From Pseudoalteromonas sp. (GTDB lineage: Bacteria; Pseudomonadota; Gammaproteobacteria; Enterobacterales; Alteromonadaceae): a DNA stretch of 64,000 nt. The stretch covers positions 310,001 to 374,000 of the forward strand of contig NZ_JAGYIU010000003.1 in NCBI RefSeq assembly GCF_018402495.1. The letters run 5' to 3'. The number at the start of each line of letters is the position of its first letter. Position 1 is the first letter of the stretch. Both the position numbers and the translations under genes were made by a program. Below are positions 11,135-19,817 of this stretch, piece by piece. A model generated the notes under the pieces. The model made no database searches, was not told the DNA's origin, and worked only from the letters and a program-made list of their open reading frames with translations.

Positions 11135-11839
11135 TTATCCTTTAACCAAAGCTGAAATTTCTAAAGATTCATTTTTTTGTTGTATTTGAACTGCGTTACC
11201 CCAGTGCTCACCTTGCAGTGAATCACTGATCCAGTAATTACCGTTGATTGAAACGAGTTCTGCTTCTAATTTATTACAAAATATATATGCGTTATCGAGC
11301 CCTTTCGCACCGGCAATTGCGCGACCACGGAGCGTGCCGTAAATATGTACATTACCATCAGCAATTACTTCTGCGCCATGGCTTACTGCGCCTAACACCA
11401 CCAAGTCGCGATCTTTGGCATAAACTTGCTGCCCTGAGCGCACCGCACCATTAATGATTTGTGCGGGTAAATACACGGCTTTTTCAATAACAGAGGTGTT
11501 TGACTCAACTCTGGCAGGTTCGCTCTTAACGTCTTGTGAGTAGTTTAAAACAGATAACCCCGCTGCTTTTGCTTGTTTATGCTGTTCATCTGAACCATTA
11601 CACACACCCACAGCATTAAAGCTCATGCGTTCTATGAGTGACTTTAAATGAACAAAATCGAGCGCATTATTTTTTACTTCAATTAAATTAACAACAATGG
11701 GGGCACCCTCAAAAAACTTTGGGGCTTGGGCTATTTTTACATACAGTTGTTCAGCTAAAAGGTTAATATCAGTACTGTAAAGATGTAAGACTGATAATGT
11801 AAACAGGTTGCCTTTTAGCTCAAAAATTTGGTCCGACAT
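11135..11839 (-). CDS. minC: MinC, septum formation inhibitor
   Basis: Inhibits FtsZ polymerisation away from midcell and forms copolymers with MinD. The N-terminal FtsZ-inhibiting domain covers about 1-105. The C-terminal right-handed beta-helix is recognisable by VRSGQQVYAKDRDLVVLGAV and GNVHIYGTLRGRAIAGAKG. I start at the ATG at 11839 (234 residues, MSDQIFELKG), because the upstream in-frame ATG at 11869 has no ribosome site and adds 10 residues foreign to the family. First gene of the minCDE operon, divergent from ycgL. Confidence 0.94.
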   Translation of the reverse strand: MSDQIFELKGNLFTLSVLHLYSTDINLLAEQLYVKIAQAPKFFEGAPIVVNLIEVKNNALDFVHLKSLIERMSFNAVGVCNGSDEQHKQAKAAGLSVLNYSQDVKSEPARVESNTSVIEKAVYLPAQIINGAVRSGQQVYAKDRDLVVLGAVSHGAEVIADGNVHIYGTLRGRAIAGAKGLDNAYIFCNKLEAELVSINGNYWISDSLQGEHWGNAVQIQQKNESLEISALVKG

Positions 11840-11994
11840 AGATGCTCTACTGGATTCTCTGGTTAGCATGTATTTTTGTATAAACCTAGGCTGAACAAGG
11901 CTTTTATTACAGTTTCCACACTAATTTTTATAACTTATTATTACTACCATGTTATAGTGTGTAGCACTGTTAAGCAAGATTTTATAGGGCCATA

Positions 11995-12276
11995 ATGCTA
12001 ACTGCGGTATATAAAAGTAAGAAAAAAGCAGATACTTTCTTATTTATCGAAAAAAGAGACGATTTTAGTAAAGTTCCGGAACCTTTAATGGCCATGTTTG
12101 GTCAACCACAGTACGTGATGATCATTAATTTAGCTAAGCGGACTCAATTAGGCGTAGCGGATTTAGACACTTTAAAACAGTCGCTTAGCGACCAAGGCTA
12201 TTATTTACAACTACCGCCACCAGAGGAAAACTTGCTAAGTCAATTAAGAAAACAAAATGGAGCAGATAGTGATTAA
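11995..12276 (+). CDS. ycgL: YcgL domain protein
   Basis: 93-residue small cytoplasmic protein of the YcgL family (UPF0745), whose biochemical role is not settled. Family marks are MLTAVYKSKKKADTFLF at the start and FGQPQYVMIINL in the middle. It is divergent from minC, a conserved neighbourhood in gammaproteobacteria. Its last 8 bases overlap the chosen start of the transglycosylase gene. Confidence 0.9.
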   Translation: MLTAVYKSKKKADTFLFIEKRDDFSKVPEPLMAMFGQPQYVMIINLAKRTQLGVADLDTLKQSLSDQGYYLQLPPPEENLLSQLRKQNGADSD

Positions 12277-13285
12277 AAAATTAGCGGCTGTATTATGCGG
12301 TATGTGTTTAAGCTCATCGGTGATGGCAAAAACCCAAGCTGAGTTTCAACAATATCTTACTAATTTAAAACAAGAAGCAATAGCTAAAGGCTACGACACT
12401 CAGTTAATTGAGCAAGCATTTGCAACTGCGTCTTACAAAGAAAAAGTGATTTCAGCCGACAAAAACCAGCCAGAAGTAAAAGAAACACTGGAAACGTATT
12501 TACCAAAACGCGTACCGCAATGGAAAATTGACCGTGCCCGTAAATTATATAAAGAAAACCAAGAAGTCTTAGAAAAAGTAGCAAAAGATTATGGTGTTCA
12601 AGCACGTTTTATTGTGGCTATTTGGGGATTAGAAAGTAACTTTGGTGCTATTCAGGGCGGCCATAACGTTATTTCATCACTGGTAACCTTAGCGTTTGAT
12701 GGACGCCGTGAAGCGCTATATAAACGCCAACTGTGGGCGGCTCTGGACATTCTAGAATCTGGTCATATCTCGCTTGATAAATTTAAAGGCTCTTGGGCAG
12801 GGGCTATGGGGCAAACCCAATTTATGCCAACTTCATTTAATGCCTATGCCGTCGATTACAACAATGACGGCCGCAAAGATATTTGGACGACCAAAGAGGA
12901 TGCGTTTGCTTCAATTGCTAATTACTTAAAACAAGAGGGCTGGAATGACAATTTAACTTGGGGTCGACAAGTTAAACTCCCTGCCGATTTTGATAAGCAG
13001 TACATTTTACAGCGCGGTACTAAAACACGTAAGCAATGGCTTGAATACTGGAATAAATCAGAGCGCTCTTTAGCTGACTGGCAAGCTTTAGGTGTTCGTC
13101 GTGCTGATGGCAGTGATTTACCCGATGTAGCCATTAAAGCTGCGTTGGTTATGCCTGACGATATGAATGGTCGAATGTATTTAGCCTATGACAACTACAA
13201 AGTATTTATGCATTGGAACCGCTCTTACTATTTTGCAACGAGTGTGGGTTATTTGTCTGATCGTATTGCTTATCCTAAGCCTTAA
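12269..13285 (+). CDS. Lytic murein transglycosylase (MltB family)
   Basis: Cleaves the MurNAc-GlcNAc bond of peptidoglycan with 1,6-anhydro product formation, in the periplasm. Signal peptide about residues 1-21 (VMA-KT). The catalytic Glu is in WGLESNFGAIQGG, and GAMGQTQFMPTSF and DYNNDGRKDIW are typical of the MltB-like group. No lipobox Cys at the cleavage site, so probably soluble. I prefer GTG at 12269 (GGAG at 12259-12262, 6-nt spacing, 8-nt overlap with ycgL) over the ATG at 12257. Followed by a strong terminator. Confidence 0.9.
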   Translation: MIKKLAAVLCGMCLSSSVMAKTQAEFQQYLTNLKQEAIAKGYDTQLIEQAFATASYKEKVISADKNQPEVKETLETYLPKRVPQWKIDRARKLYKENQEVLEKVAKDYGVQARFIVAIWGLESNFGAIQGGHNVISSLVTLAFDGRREALYKRQLWAALDILESGHISLDKFKGSWAGAMGQTQFMPTSFNAYAVDYNNDGRKDIWTTKEDAFASIANYLKQEGWNDNLTWGRQVKLPADFDKQYILQRGTKTRKQWLEYWNKSERSLADWQALGVRRADGSDLPDVAIKAALVMPDDMNGRMYLAYDNYKVFMHWNRSYYFATSVGYLSDRIAYPKP

Positions 13286-13293
13286 ATAACAAT

Positions 13294-13317
13294 AAAGCCG
13301 CAATAGCGGCTTTTTTT
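13294..13317. terminator. Bidirectional terminator
   Basis: Stem AAAGCCGC / GCGGCTTT with AATA loop and seven Ts; it overlaps the stop region of the convergent P-type ATPase gene. Confidence 0.9.
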
Positions 13318-16021
13318 ATGATTTACTTTTTCGCTGATAAACTTTTAGTAACTCGATAGCCATAAAGCTTGGTAAAAAACAGGCAAAAATGTAAGGCCAC
13401 CACTGTGCTGGAAATGCGGCAGTTCTAAATAATGCATTTGCCTCAGGTATCACTGTTGGCAGTAAACGGATTATTATACTTATGGCTATACCCGCTAATA
13501 ACCACGGGTTACTCAACGGATTGAAACTAAATGCGGAGCGCTCTAATGACCGCGCAGATACCACATAGCCAATATGGGCTAACAAAATTCCCCAAAAGGC
13601 AGCCGTTTGTGCTTGTGTTAATAACATAGCATCAACAAGTTGACCATCAACAACCGCAGGGGCTCCAAAGTAGTAATAAACTGCAAATCCAGGTAAAGAA
13701 ATAGCAAGTCCCAATACGATGAGTCGCTGCATAAAGCGTGTGTTTATTATTCCCTCATTGGCTGATCTTGGTTTAGCATTGAGTAATCCTTGTTCTTTGC
13801 GTTCCATCATAAGCGGCATAGTTAGCAGTACTGAATCTAATAAGTTAATCCATAATATTTGTACGGGTTCAAGTACAAAGCGTATACCAAATACTGGTAT
13901 GTGTGTTGCTAAAATAACTGCGCCTATAATTAGCATTGCTTGTGCTGCATTGGTTGGTAGCGTGTACAAAATAGCTTTTTGCAAATTATTCCAACTGTGT
14001 CTGCCTTCTTCGACAGCGGCAACAATGGTGGCAAAATTATCATCTTGTAAAATCATATCGGCCGCTTCTCTGGCTACCTCTGTCCCACTTTTACCCATAG
14101 CTATACCAATGTCTGCTGCTTTAAGTGCAGGCGCATCATTTACGCCATCACCAGTCATAGCCACAACATGGTTATTAGCTTGTAATGCGTGTGCTATTGC
14201 TTTTTTATGTTCAGGGGCAACGCGAGCAAACACCGAAACCTCTTCAACAAGGCGTTTTAGTTGCTCTTCATTAAGCGTATTTAATTGCGCTCCAGTAATG
14301 GCTTTGCTTGCATCAATTCCTAAACGCTTAGCAACGGCAATTGCTGTTTCTGGATGATCGCCGGTGATCATAATAGTGCGTATTCCTGCATTTTTACATT
14401 TTTCAATTGCATCAATGGCAGCACTGCGTGGTGGGTCAATCATTCCTTGTAACCCAACAAACGTCATTTGTGTTAAGTCGTTATGCTCAAGGCTAGCTTG
14501 ATCACTTGGGACATCTTTTATAGCAAAAGCTAAGGAGCGTAAAGCATTACTTGAGAGTGTCGCGACGTGTTTTTTAACGCTGTTTTGACAAAATTTAGTT
14601 GGTTGGTTATTGGCATCAATGGCTTGGTTGCACATTGATAAAATTACTTCAGGAGCACCTTTTACTAAAATTTTACGTCCTTCGTTGGTATCCACTAAAA
14701 CAGCCATGTATTTGGTGCTTGAGTCAAAGGGGAGTTCTTGTAGCCGTTTTTCATCCTGCTTTTTGATTCCTGCTTTAAAACCTGCCTGAATAATTGCCAC
14801 CTCAGTAGGCTCACCAGTGGTATTACCGTTAAGAATATGTGCATTGTTACAAAAATAACCGGTTTTAAGCAGAGTAAGTAGTGCTGGGTGTTGCTCTACA
14901 TTTACAGGATGATTATTTAAGCTGAATTCACCCTGTAAGGGATCTGCCTGTGTATGGACTTTAAAGAGCTGCTCAGCGGCATAAATATCAGTCACTGTCA
15001 TACGGTTTTCGGTTAATGTACCTGTTTTATCAGAACATATTACGGTTGTTGCGCCTAAGGTTTCAGCGGCAGGTAAATGACGAACTAACGCATTACGTTT
15101 AGCCATTAACACCCCAGATAGCGCTAATATTGAAGTAACTAACGCGGGCAACATTTCAGGAATTGAAGCAACTACAAGTGATACCGCACCAAGAAAACCA
15201 TAACTAATGCTAAAGCCTAAATAAAGTGTATAAAAAAAGTTAAGTGTACCTATAATTAACACCGCTATAATTAAGCTTTTTACAAACGCACTTAACTTTT
15301 GCTGTAATGGAGTACGTTTGATGCTGGCGGTCTTAACTAGATTTGCGATGTGGCCAAATACTGTATTGTTACCTGTAGCAACCACTACAGCGGTAGCCGT
15401 ACCCTGCGTGACAAACGTCCCCGAAAACCCAGTATTGCGTTGATCACCTGGCACTAAATTTTTTCCACTGATTGCATCAGTTATTTTTTCTACGGGTATA
15501 GATTCACCCGTTAATGACGATTCATCAACAAATAGATTACTAACGCGGATAAATCTAACATCAGCAGGAATTTTATCGCCCGCTTGCAGTAAAATAATAT
15601 CCCCTGGGACTAGCTCTCGAGCTGCTATACGATAATGCTCATTTGAACGAATAACCCTACAGTATTCGACTAACATGTTACGTAAAGCATCAAGTGCGCC
15701 TTCGGCTTTACCTTCTTGAGTAAAACCAAGTAGGGCATTTAGCAACACTACCGCGATTATCACTAAAGTATCAGCAAGCATGTTTTCACCTAGAAGGGTT
15801 AACACCGTGGTAATGCTTGCAGTAATGAGTAAAATAATCACCATGGGGTCATAAAACTGGGCTAACAACCTTCGCCAAGCTGGGGTTTTTCTAAAAACAA
15901 TTTCGTTACTGCCTAGTTGTTGCAAGCGTTGTTTGGCTTGTTCAGATGTTAAACCTGCAGGTTGCGTTTGTAGGTTTTCTAGAACATCGGATACATTGTG
16001 CGAATGGTTAACTGATTGCAT
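13316..16021 (-). CDS. Cation-transporting P-type ATPase (P2 group, SERCA/PMR-like)
   Basis: Inner-membrane ATP-driven cation pump of 901 residues. It has a cation-ATPase N-domain, actuator motif LTGES, phosphorylation site DKTGTLTENRMT (Asp about residue 335), nucleotide-binding KGAPE, hinge TGDGVNDAPALK and about ten membrane spans. M4 has PEMLP where Ca pumps have PEGLP, and M6 reads LLDSVLLTMP, keeping Asp but lacking the NxxTD pattern. The ion is therefore uncertain (Ca, Mn, Na or other). Monocistronic, with 780 bp of non-coding DNA upstream. Confidence 0.88.
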   Translation of the reverse strand: MQSVNHSHNVSDVLENLQTQPAGLTSEQAKQRLQQLGSNEIVFRKTPAWRRLLAQFYDPMVIILLITASITTVLTLLGENMLADTLVIIAVVLLNALLGFTQEGKAEGALDALRNMLVEYCRVIRSNEHYRIAARELVPGDIILLQAGDKIPADVRFIRVSNLFVDESSLTGESIPVEKITDAISGKNLVPGDQRNTGFSGTFVTQGTATAVVVATGNNTVFGHIANLVKTASIKRTPLQQKLSAFVKSLIIAVLIIGTLNFFYTLYLGFSISYGFLGAVSLVVASIPEMLPALVTSILALSGVLMAKRNALVRHLPAAETLGATTVICSDKTGTLTENRMTVTDIYAAEQLFKVHTQADPLQGEFSLNNHPVNVEQHPALLTLLKTGYFCNNAHILNGNTTGEPTEVAIIQAGFKAGIKKQDEKRLQELPFDSSTKYMAVLVDTNEGRKILVKGAPEVILSMCNQAIDANNQPTKFCQNSVKKHVATLSSNALRSLAFAIKDVPSDQASLEHNDLTQMTFVGLQGMIDPPRSAAIDAIEKCKNAGIRTIMITGDHPETAIAVAKRLGIDASKAITGAQLNTLNEEQLKRLVEEVSVFARVAPEHKKAIAHALQANNHVVAMTGDGVNDAPALKAADIGIAMGKSGTEVAREAADMILQDDNFATIVAAVEEGRHSWNNLQKAILYTLPTNAAQAMLIIGAVILATHIPVFGIRFVLEPVQILWINLLDSVLLTMPLMMERKEQGLLNAKPRSANEGIINTRFMQRLIVLGLAISLPGFAVYYYFGAPAVVDGQLVDAMLLTQAQTAAFWGILLAHIGYVVSARSLERSAFSFNPLSNPWLLAGIAISIIIRLLPTVIPEANALFRTAAFPAQWWPYIFACFLPSFMAIELLKVYQRKSKS

Positions 16022-16499
16022 TAAAAAATCCTTTATATTTAAGTGGTTATAAGTTTAGATTAAATACACCACTTGACTCATATCAAACTCCAGCGCTTAT
16101 ATAAACCGCAGATGCGTTTTGTGTCTAATAGCATGATTAATATATTACACTAACACTAACACACTGTACCGACTAACCTACCGAGTTAATCTTACTGTGT
16201 TGTGTCAATTAGCCTAAAACTAATTATATAATTTGGATAAAATTAAACGGGTTATAGCTACCCTCAGTGCCTGCCATTGATAGCGCGTAAAATAGATGCT
16301 ACTGATTTACACAAGCTGATGTAACTGCAGCATTTGTAACGGCAAACGACATAGGCGGGTGCATGTATTTAGTGAATGCAAATTACACGGTATTAAAGCA
16401 TTAGGACTAGTCTTACAACTTTGCCACCAGCGTAGGCTATTGAGCGTTTGTTGCTGTAGAGAGTGTATTTTGTAAGCTGGTTATAAAAAATATCAATGC
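16022..16499. other. Gene-free stretch
   Basis: No convincing gene. The reverse strand holds an open stretch of about 57 codons (stop at 16307-16309) with no start codon near its 5' end; it may be a decayed gene fragment or chance. No strong promoter or terminator was recognised. Confidence 0.4.
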
Positions 16500-16663
16500 T
16501 AATACCAATTTTATTAAAAACATGATCATTCTAGCGTATTAAATAATCCGCTACCTGCTTTAATAATTATTTACACAGAACAACTACGTATCATAATTTT
16601 CGCCTTGGTATCGACTTATTTCTATGTCGCTATAATAGATCACTAATTTAATGTAATTGTTAT
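16500..16663. repeat. MITE-like repeat, copy A
   Basis: About 164 bp with imperfect terminal inverted repeats: left TAATACCAATTTTATTAAA, right end reading inward TTATAACAATTACATTAAA. It shares a long central block with copy B at 30219 (for example AGAACAACTA, GTATCATAATTTTCGCC). It differs by an 11-nt insertion near the left end and scattered substitutions. No coding capacity. Looks like a non-autonomous mobile or palindromic intergenic element. Confidence 0.7.
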
Positions 16664-16804
16664 AAAAGATCGTTAAGTGAATTATTCACCAAGAGACCAC
16701 CAGGCGCTGCCCTTTAGAGAAAGCAGATAGAGCCATTTAATAAGTTACAAGTAATTCTATTTTATGATTTATGATTTATGATAAAGAGTATTTTTTTACA
16801 GGTT

Positions 16805-17833
16805 TTATTTTAATGAAATTAATATTTCAATAGCTTCTTCTAGTGTAGAGCCTACTGTACATTTGTTAAATTCTAAATACTTTGGCGTTACTCTTCTGAT
16901 TGCATCTTTCAGGCTGTTTTCTGTCAGAAAAATATCAAAGTACGGTAGTGCAGCTGTAGCATGGTGGATATCAAAATAGTGATTTATCTTGATTTTTGAG
17001 TTCTGTTCAATTAGCCAAGTTGTTAATAAAGTCGAATAAGTGTTTAGTGTCGGCAAAACATTACCTAGCTTATTTTTATATTTTAAGTTATTCAAGGCAA
17101 TAAGTGCTGTTTCAATATCTTTTTTTTTATAGGAAGATCCAAAAGCCTCAGTGAAAGCATTTACCACTAAGCCCCTTTCAAGTCCTGAATAAAACTCAAA
17201 TGATTGATTTTTTAGTGTGTTTTTAAATCTATCACTTCTTTTTGCATTCAGCACACCAGTTGGATCTGGAAAGTTACCATTGTCTTCACTTTTTTCTAGA
17301 ATAATATTAAGAAAGATTCGGTCTACTGACTCAAATTCAAAAACAACTCGCTGAACTTCTTCGTCAAAGGGGTCATTGTTCTTAGTTCGTATTACAAACT
17401 TTCCAAAGCTATATGGTATAGATGTCCAAACATGTTGGTTATTTACTTTTGAATTAAAATTTAGTTTTTTATCTGCTACATCTTTTATAAATGAAATTAC
17501 TTCTTCAAAGATACGTTCTTTATAAGTTCTAATTGAAATATTCTCTGAGAGTTGAAGAATTAGGTTAAAACTTTCTTCTAAGGTTCTTCTATCTCTTTGT
17601 TTTACAAATTCATTTAATACATATTGAGAAATTGGAAATATAACTTTCTTAGATTTATTAAGCTCCATGATGATTTTATATATTTTGAGCTTTTTTGGAC
17701 ATGTATTTTTCCCTAGTTGAACATCCCTTAGTATCAACCAATATTTCGTATCAAGATAAACTTTAATTTTACCTTTTATTTTAAAATGTCTACTTATGCA
17801 CTTTTCCCGATATGAATTCATATTATTTATCAA
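16805..17833 (-). CDS. PIN-like domain protein (putative RNase or toxin-like)
   Basis: 342-residue cytoplasmic protein of unknown function, unusually AT-rich and rich in Lys, Asn and Ile compared with its neighbours, suggesting transfer. The ends resemble a PIN fold: VYLDTKYW (Asp28), ISQYVLNEF (Glu75), HYFDIHHATAALPYFDIFLTE (Asp288, Asp300, Thr304). This acidic set and the late D-x-F-x-T-E block are what PIN nucleases use to bind Mg. The middle 200 residues are helical and not recognised. No antitoxin partner is adjacent. Flanked by the MITE-like repeat and a heptamer array. The PIN assignment is inference. Confidence 0.6.
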   Translation of the reverse strand: MINNMNSYREKCISRHFKIKGKIKVYLDTKYWLILRDVQLGKNTCPKKLKIYKIIMELNKSKKVIFPISQYVLNEFVKQRDRRTLEESFNLILQLSENISIRTYKERIFEEVISFIKDVADKKLNFNSKVNNQHVWTSIPYSFGKFVIRTKNNDPFDEEVQRVVFEFESVDRIFLNIILEKSEDNGNFPDPTGVLNAKRSDRFKNTLKNQSFEFYSGLERGLVVNAFTEAFGSSYKKKDIETALIALNNLKYKNKLGNVLPTLNTYSTLLTTWLIEQNSKIKINHYFDIHHATAALPYFDIFLTENSLKDAIRRVTPKYLEFNKCTVGSTLEEAIEILISLK

Positions 17834-17879
17834 AGATTAATCTTACAATTATTTAATTAGTCTATATCTTAATATTGTT

Positions 17880-17970
17880 AGAACCTAGAACCTAGAACCT
17901 AGAACCTAGAACCTAGAACCTAGAACCTAGAACCTAGAACCTAGAACCTAGAACCTAGAACCTAGAACCT
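17880..17970. repeat. Tandem heptamer array, 13 x AGAACCT
   Basis: Thirteen perfect head-to-tail copies of AGAACCT (91 bp) between the PIN-like gene start and the regulator gene end. The unit contains CTAG across the junction and puts a TAG stop in every forward frame. Confidence 0.98.
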
Positions 17971-17992
17971 CAGTCGCGATGTAAAATAGCTG

Positions 17993-18538
17993 CTACATTT
18001 TCTTCAATATTTTATCTTTGAGGTCAATGACTTTACCAATGCCTGAGCCTAGCTTCATTAATTTGTTGAGTTGCTCTGGTGTTAAGCGTTGCAGTTCTGA
18101 CGACCACTTAGTCACTGTTTCCAGTAAGTTATGAATTTCGCCCATTTGTTTTTGTGCATAAATTTCATCATCGTTACTAGCTTCATCTAATAAGTTATCC
18201 CTGAGTAAGCTCAGCGTAGGTTCTACTTCACGTTTTTTTCGCTCTTCAAACACGCGGTTAGCCATATCCCAAATATCACCGGCAGGTGCGTAGTATTCTT
18301 TTCTATCCCCTGGGATATGCATTACCTTGATAAGTTGCCAAGATTGTAATTCTTTAATTCCCATACTCACGTTACCGCGTGAAATACTCAGCGCATCTGC
18401 GATTTGGTTTGCCGTCATTGGATCTTTGGTAATAATAAGTAACCCGCACATTTGGCCGATTGTGCGATTAAATCCCCAGCGGCTGCCCATCTCGCCACAA
18501 TGCATTACAAAGGCAAAGTTTTTTTCTGATAATGTCAT
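17993..18538 (-). CDS. GbsR/MarR-type transcriptional regulator
   Basis: 181-residue DNA-binding protein with a winged helix-turn-helix at about 45-100 (PMTANQIADALSISRGNVSMGIKELQSWQLI), followed by a wing with GDRKEYY and a C-terminal helical dimerisation region. It resembles GbsR-like regulators of osmolyte or alcohol metabolism. The ATG at 18538 is preferred over a TTG 15 bases upstream. It is divergent from adhP with a 216-bp gap that holds a 7-6-7 inverted repeat, so it probably controls adhP and itself (inference). Confidence 0.82.
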   Translation of the reverse strand: MTLSEKNFAFVMHCGEMGSRWGFNRTIGQMCGLLIITKDPMTANQIADALSISRGNVSMGIKELQSWQLIKVMHIPGDRKEYYAPAGDIWDMANRVFEERKKREVEPTLSLLRDNLLDEASNDDEIYAQKQMGEIHNLLETVTKWSSELQRLTPEQLNKLMKLGSGIGKVIDLKDKILKKM

Positions 18539-18674
18539 TGTTACAAGTTTCAAAAATAAATGAAATCTATGCTAGCACGCTGGTTAAGTATGGCAAGCGT
18601 TTAGCTTGGATAAAAAACCACGTTTTACGACTAATGATTGATATAGATTAATATTTAAGCATCTATAGTGGGTT

Positions 18675-18694
18675 ATGTTGCGGGTATGCAACAT
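18675..18694. promoter_or_regulatory. Candidate operator between regulator and adhP
   Basis: Perfect inverted repeat ATGTTGC-GGGTAT-GCAACAT, 61 bp upstream of the adhP start and in the divergent region; a plausible site for the GbsR/MarR-type regulator. Confidence 0.5.
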
Positions 18695-18754
18695 GACATT
18701 GTTGTTTAACGCCTTTGTTAAATAGCATAATTTTTTATAAACGATGGAATGACT

Positions 18755-19765
18755 ATGAAAGCAGCAATTAATACAGAATATAAAGGCAAGTTAGAAATCA
18801 CCGATTTACCAATCCCAGATGTTGGCCCTAACGATGTATTGGTAAAAATAGCAGCGTGTGGTGTGTGCCACACCGATTTACATGCCTGTCATGGTGATTG
18901 GCCGGTAAAACCAAAAATGCCATTAGTCCCAGGTCACGAAGGCGTGGGCGTAATAGAAAAACTAGGCAGTAATATTAAACATTTAGAAGTGGGTGACCGA
19001 GTAGGTGTACCTTGGTTGTACAGCGCTTGTGGCCATTGTGAGTTTTGTTTAGATGGACGCGAAACCTTGTGTTTATCGCAACATAATACCGGTTACTCAA
19101 TTGACGGTGGTTACGCTGAATATTGTTTAGCACATGGTGATTACATCATCAAAATACCGGAAGGATTAGGCTTTGCTGAAGCAGCCCCTTTATTTTGTGC
19201 GGGTGTTACAACGTATAAAGCGCTAAAAGTATCCGATGCAAAGCCAGGTCAATGGGTCGCTATTGTGGGTGTTGGCGGTTTAGGGCACTTAGCGGTGCAA
19301 TACGCAAAAGCAATGGGCTTTAATGTTATTGCTGTAGATACAGGCAAAGAAAAAATGGCTTTAGCTAAAGAGTTAGGCGCTGATATTACGCTTGATTTTA
19401 AAGAAGTGGTGCCAAGTGAGGCTATTTTTGAGCAAGTAGGTGGCGCGCATGCTGTTGTTTGTACCGCTGTATCAAAACCAGGGTTTGAACAAGCGTATAA
19501 AAGTGTTCGCCGTGGTGGTAAATGTGTATTAGTTGGCTTACCGCCAGAAGATATGCCATTGCCAATTTTTGATACTGTGCTCAATGGTGTTTCAGTAGTA
19601 GGTTCTATTGTAGGTACGCGTAAAGACTTACAAGAATGCCTTGAATTTGCCGCACAAGGTAAAGTAAAAGCCATCATTGAAGAGAAAAAACTCGAAGATA
19701 TTAATGAAATTTTCGATGACATGCTCAAAGGCGAAATTAACGGCCGTATAGTTGTTACAATCTAA
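18755..19765 (+). CDS. adhP: Zinc-dependent alcohol dehydrogenase AdhP
   Basis: NAD-dependent medium-chain dehydrogenase oxidising alcohols or reducing aldehydes in the cytoplasm. Catalytic zinc: Cys in [15 protein letters not shown] and His in PGHEGVG. Structural zinc: the four Cys of [15 protein letters not shown]. Rossmann motif [15 protein letters not shown]. 336 residues matches the AdhP group. I start at the second ATG (18755) because GATGGA lies at the right distance; an ATG 6 bases upstream is possible. Divergent from the regulator at 17993. Confidence 0.92.
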   Translation: MKAAINTEYKGKLEITDLPIPDVGPNDVLVKIAACGVCHTDLHACHGDWPVKPKMPLVPGHEGVGVIEKLGSNIKHLEVGDRVGVPWLYSACGHCEFCLDGRETLCLSQHNTGYSIDGGYAEYCLAHGDYIIKIPEGLGFAEAAPLFCAGVTTYKALKVSDAKPGQWVAIVGVGGLGHLAVQYAKAMGFNVIAVDTGKEKMALAKELGADITLDFKEVVPSEAIFEQVGGAHAVVCTAVSKPGFEQAYKSVRRGGKCVLVGLPPEDMPLPIFDTVLNGVSVVGSIVGTRKDLQECLEFAAQGKVKAIIEEKKLEDINEIFDDMLKGEINGRIVVTI

Positions 19766-19781
19766 CTATACCAAAATATAG

Positions 19782-19812
19782 TGCGCACAAAACAACCAAG
19801 CTTGTGCGCATT
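19782..19812. terminator. Likely terminator between adhP and the siderophore receptor
   Basis: Inverted repeat TGCGCACAA (19782-19790) / TTGTGCGCA (19802-19810) between convergent genes. The following run is TTATAT rather than pure T, so efficiency is uncertain. Confidence 0.5.
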
Positions 19813-19817
19813 ATATG

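Noticed and set aside
17880..17970. Heptamer array as a CRISPR
   Set aside because: Units are 7 bp with no spacers and there are no cas genes; the array at 55451 is the same type.
19249..19728. Antisense reading frame within adhP
   Set aside because: Shadow of adhP with no independent start signals or domain match.
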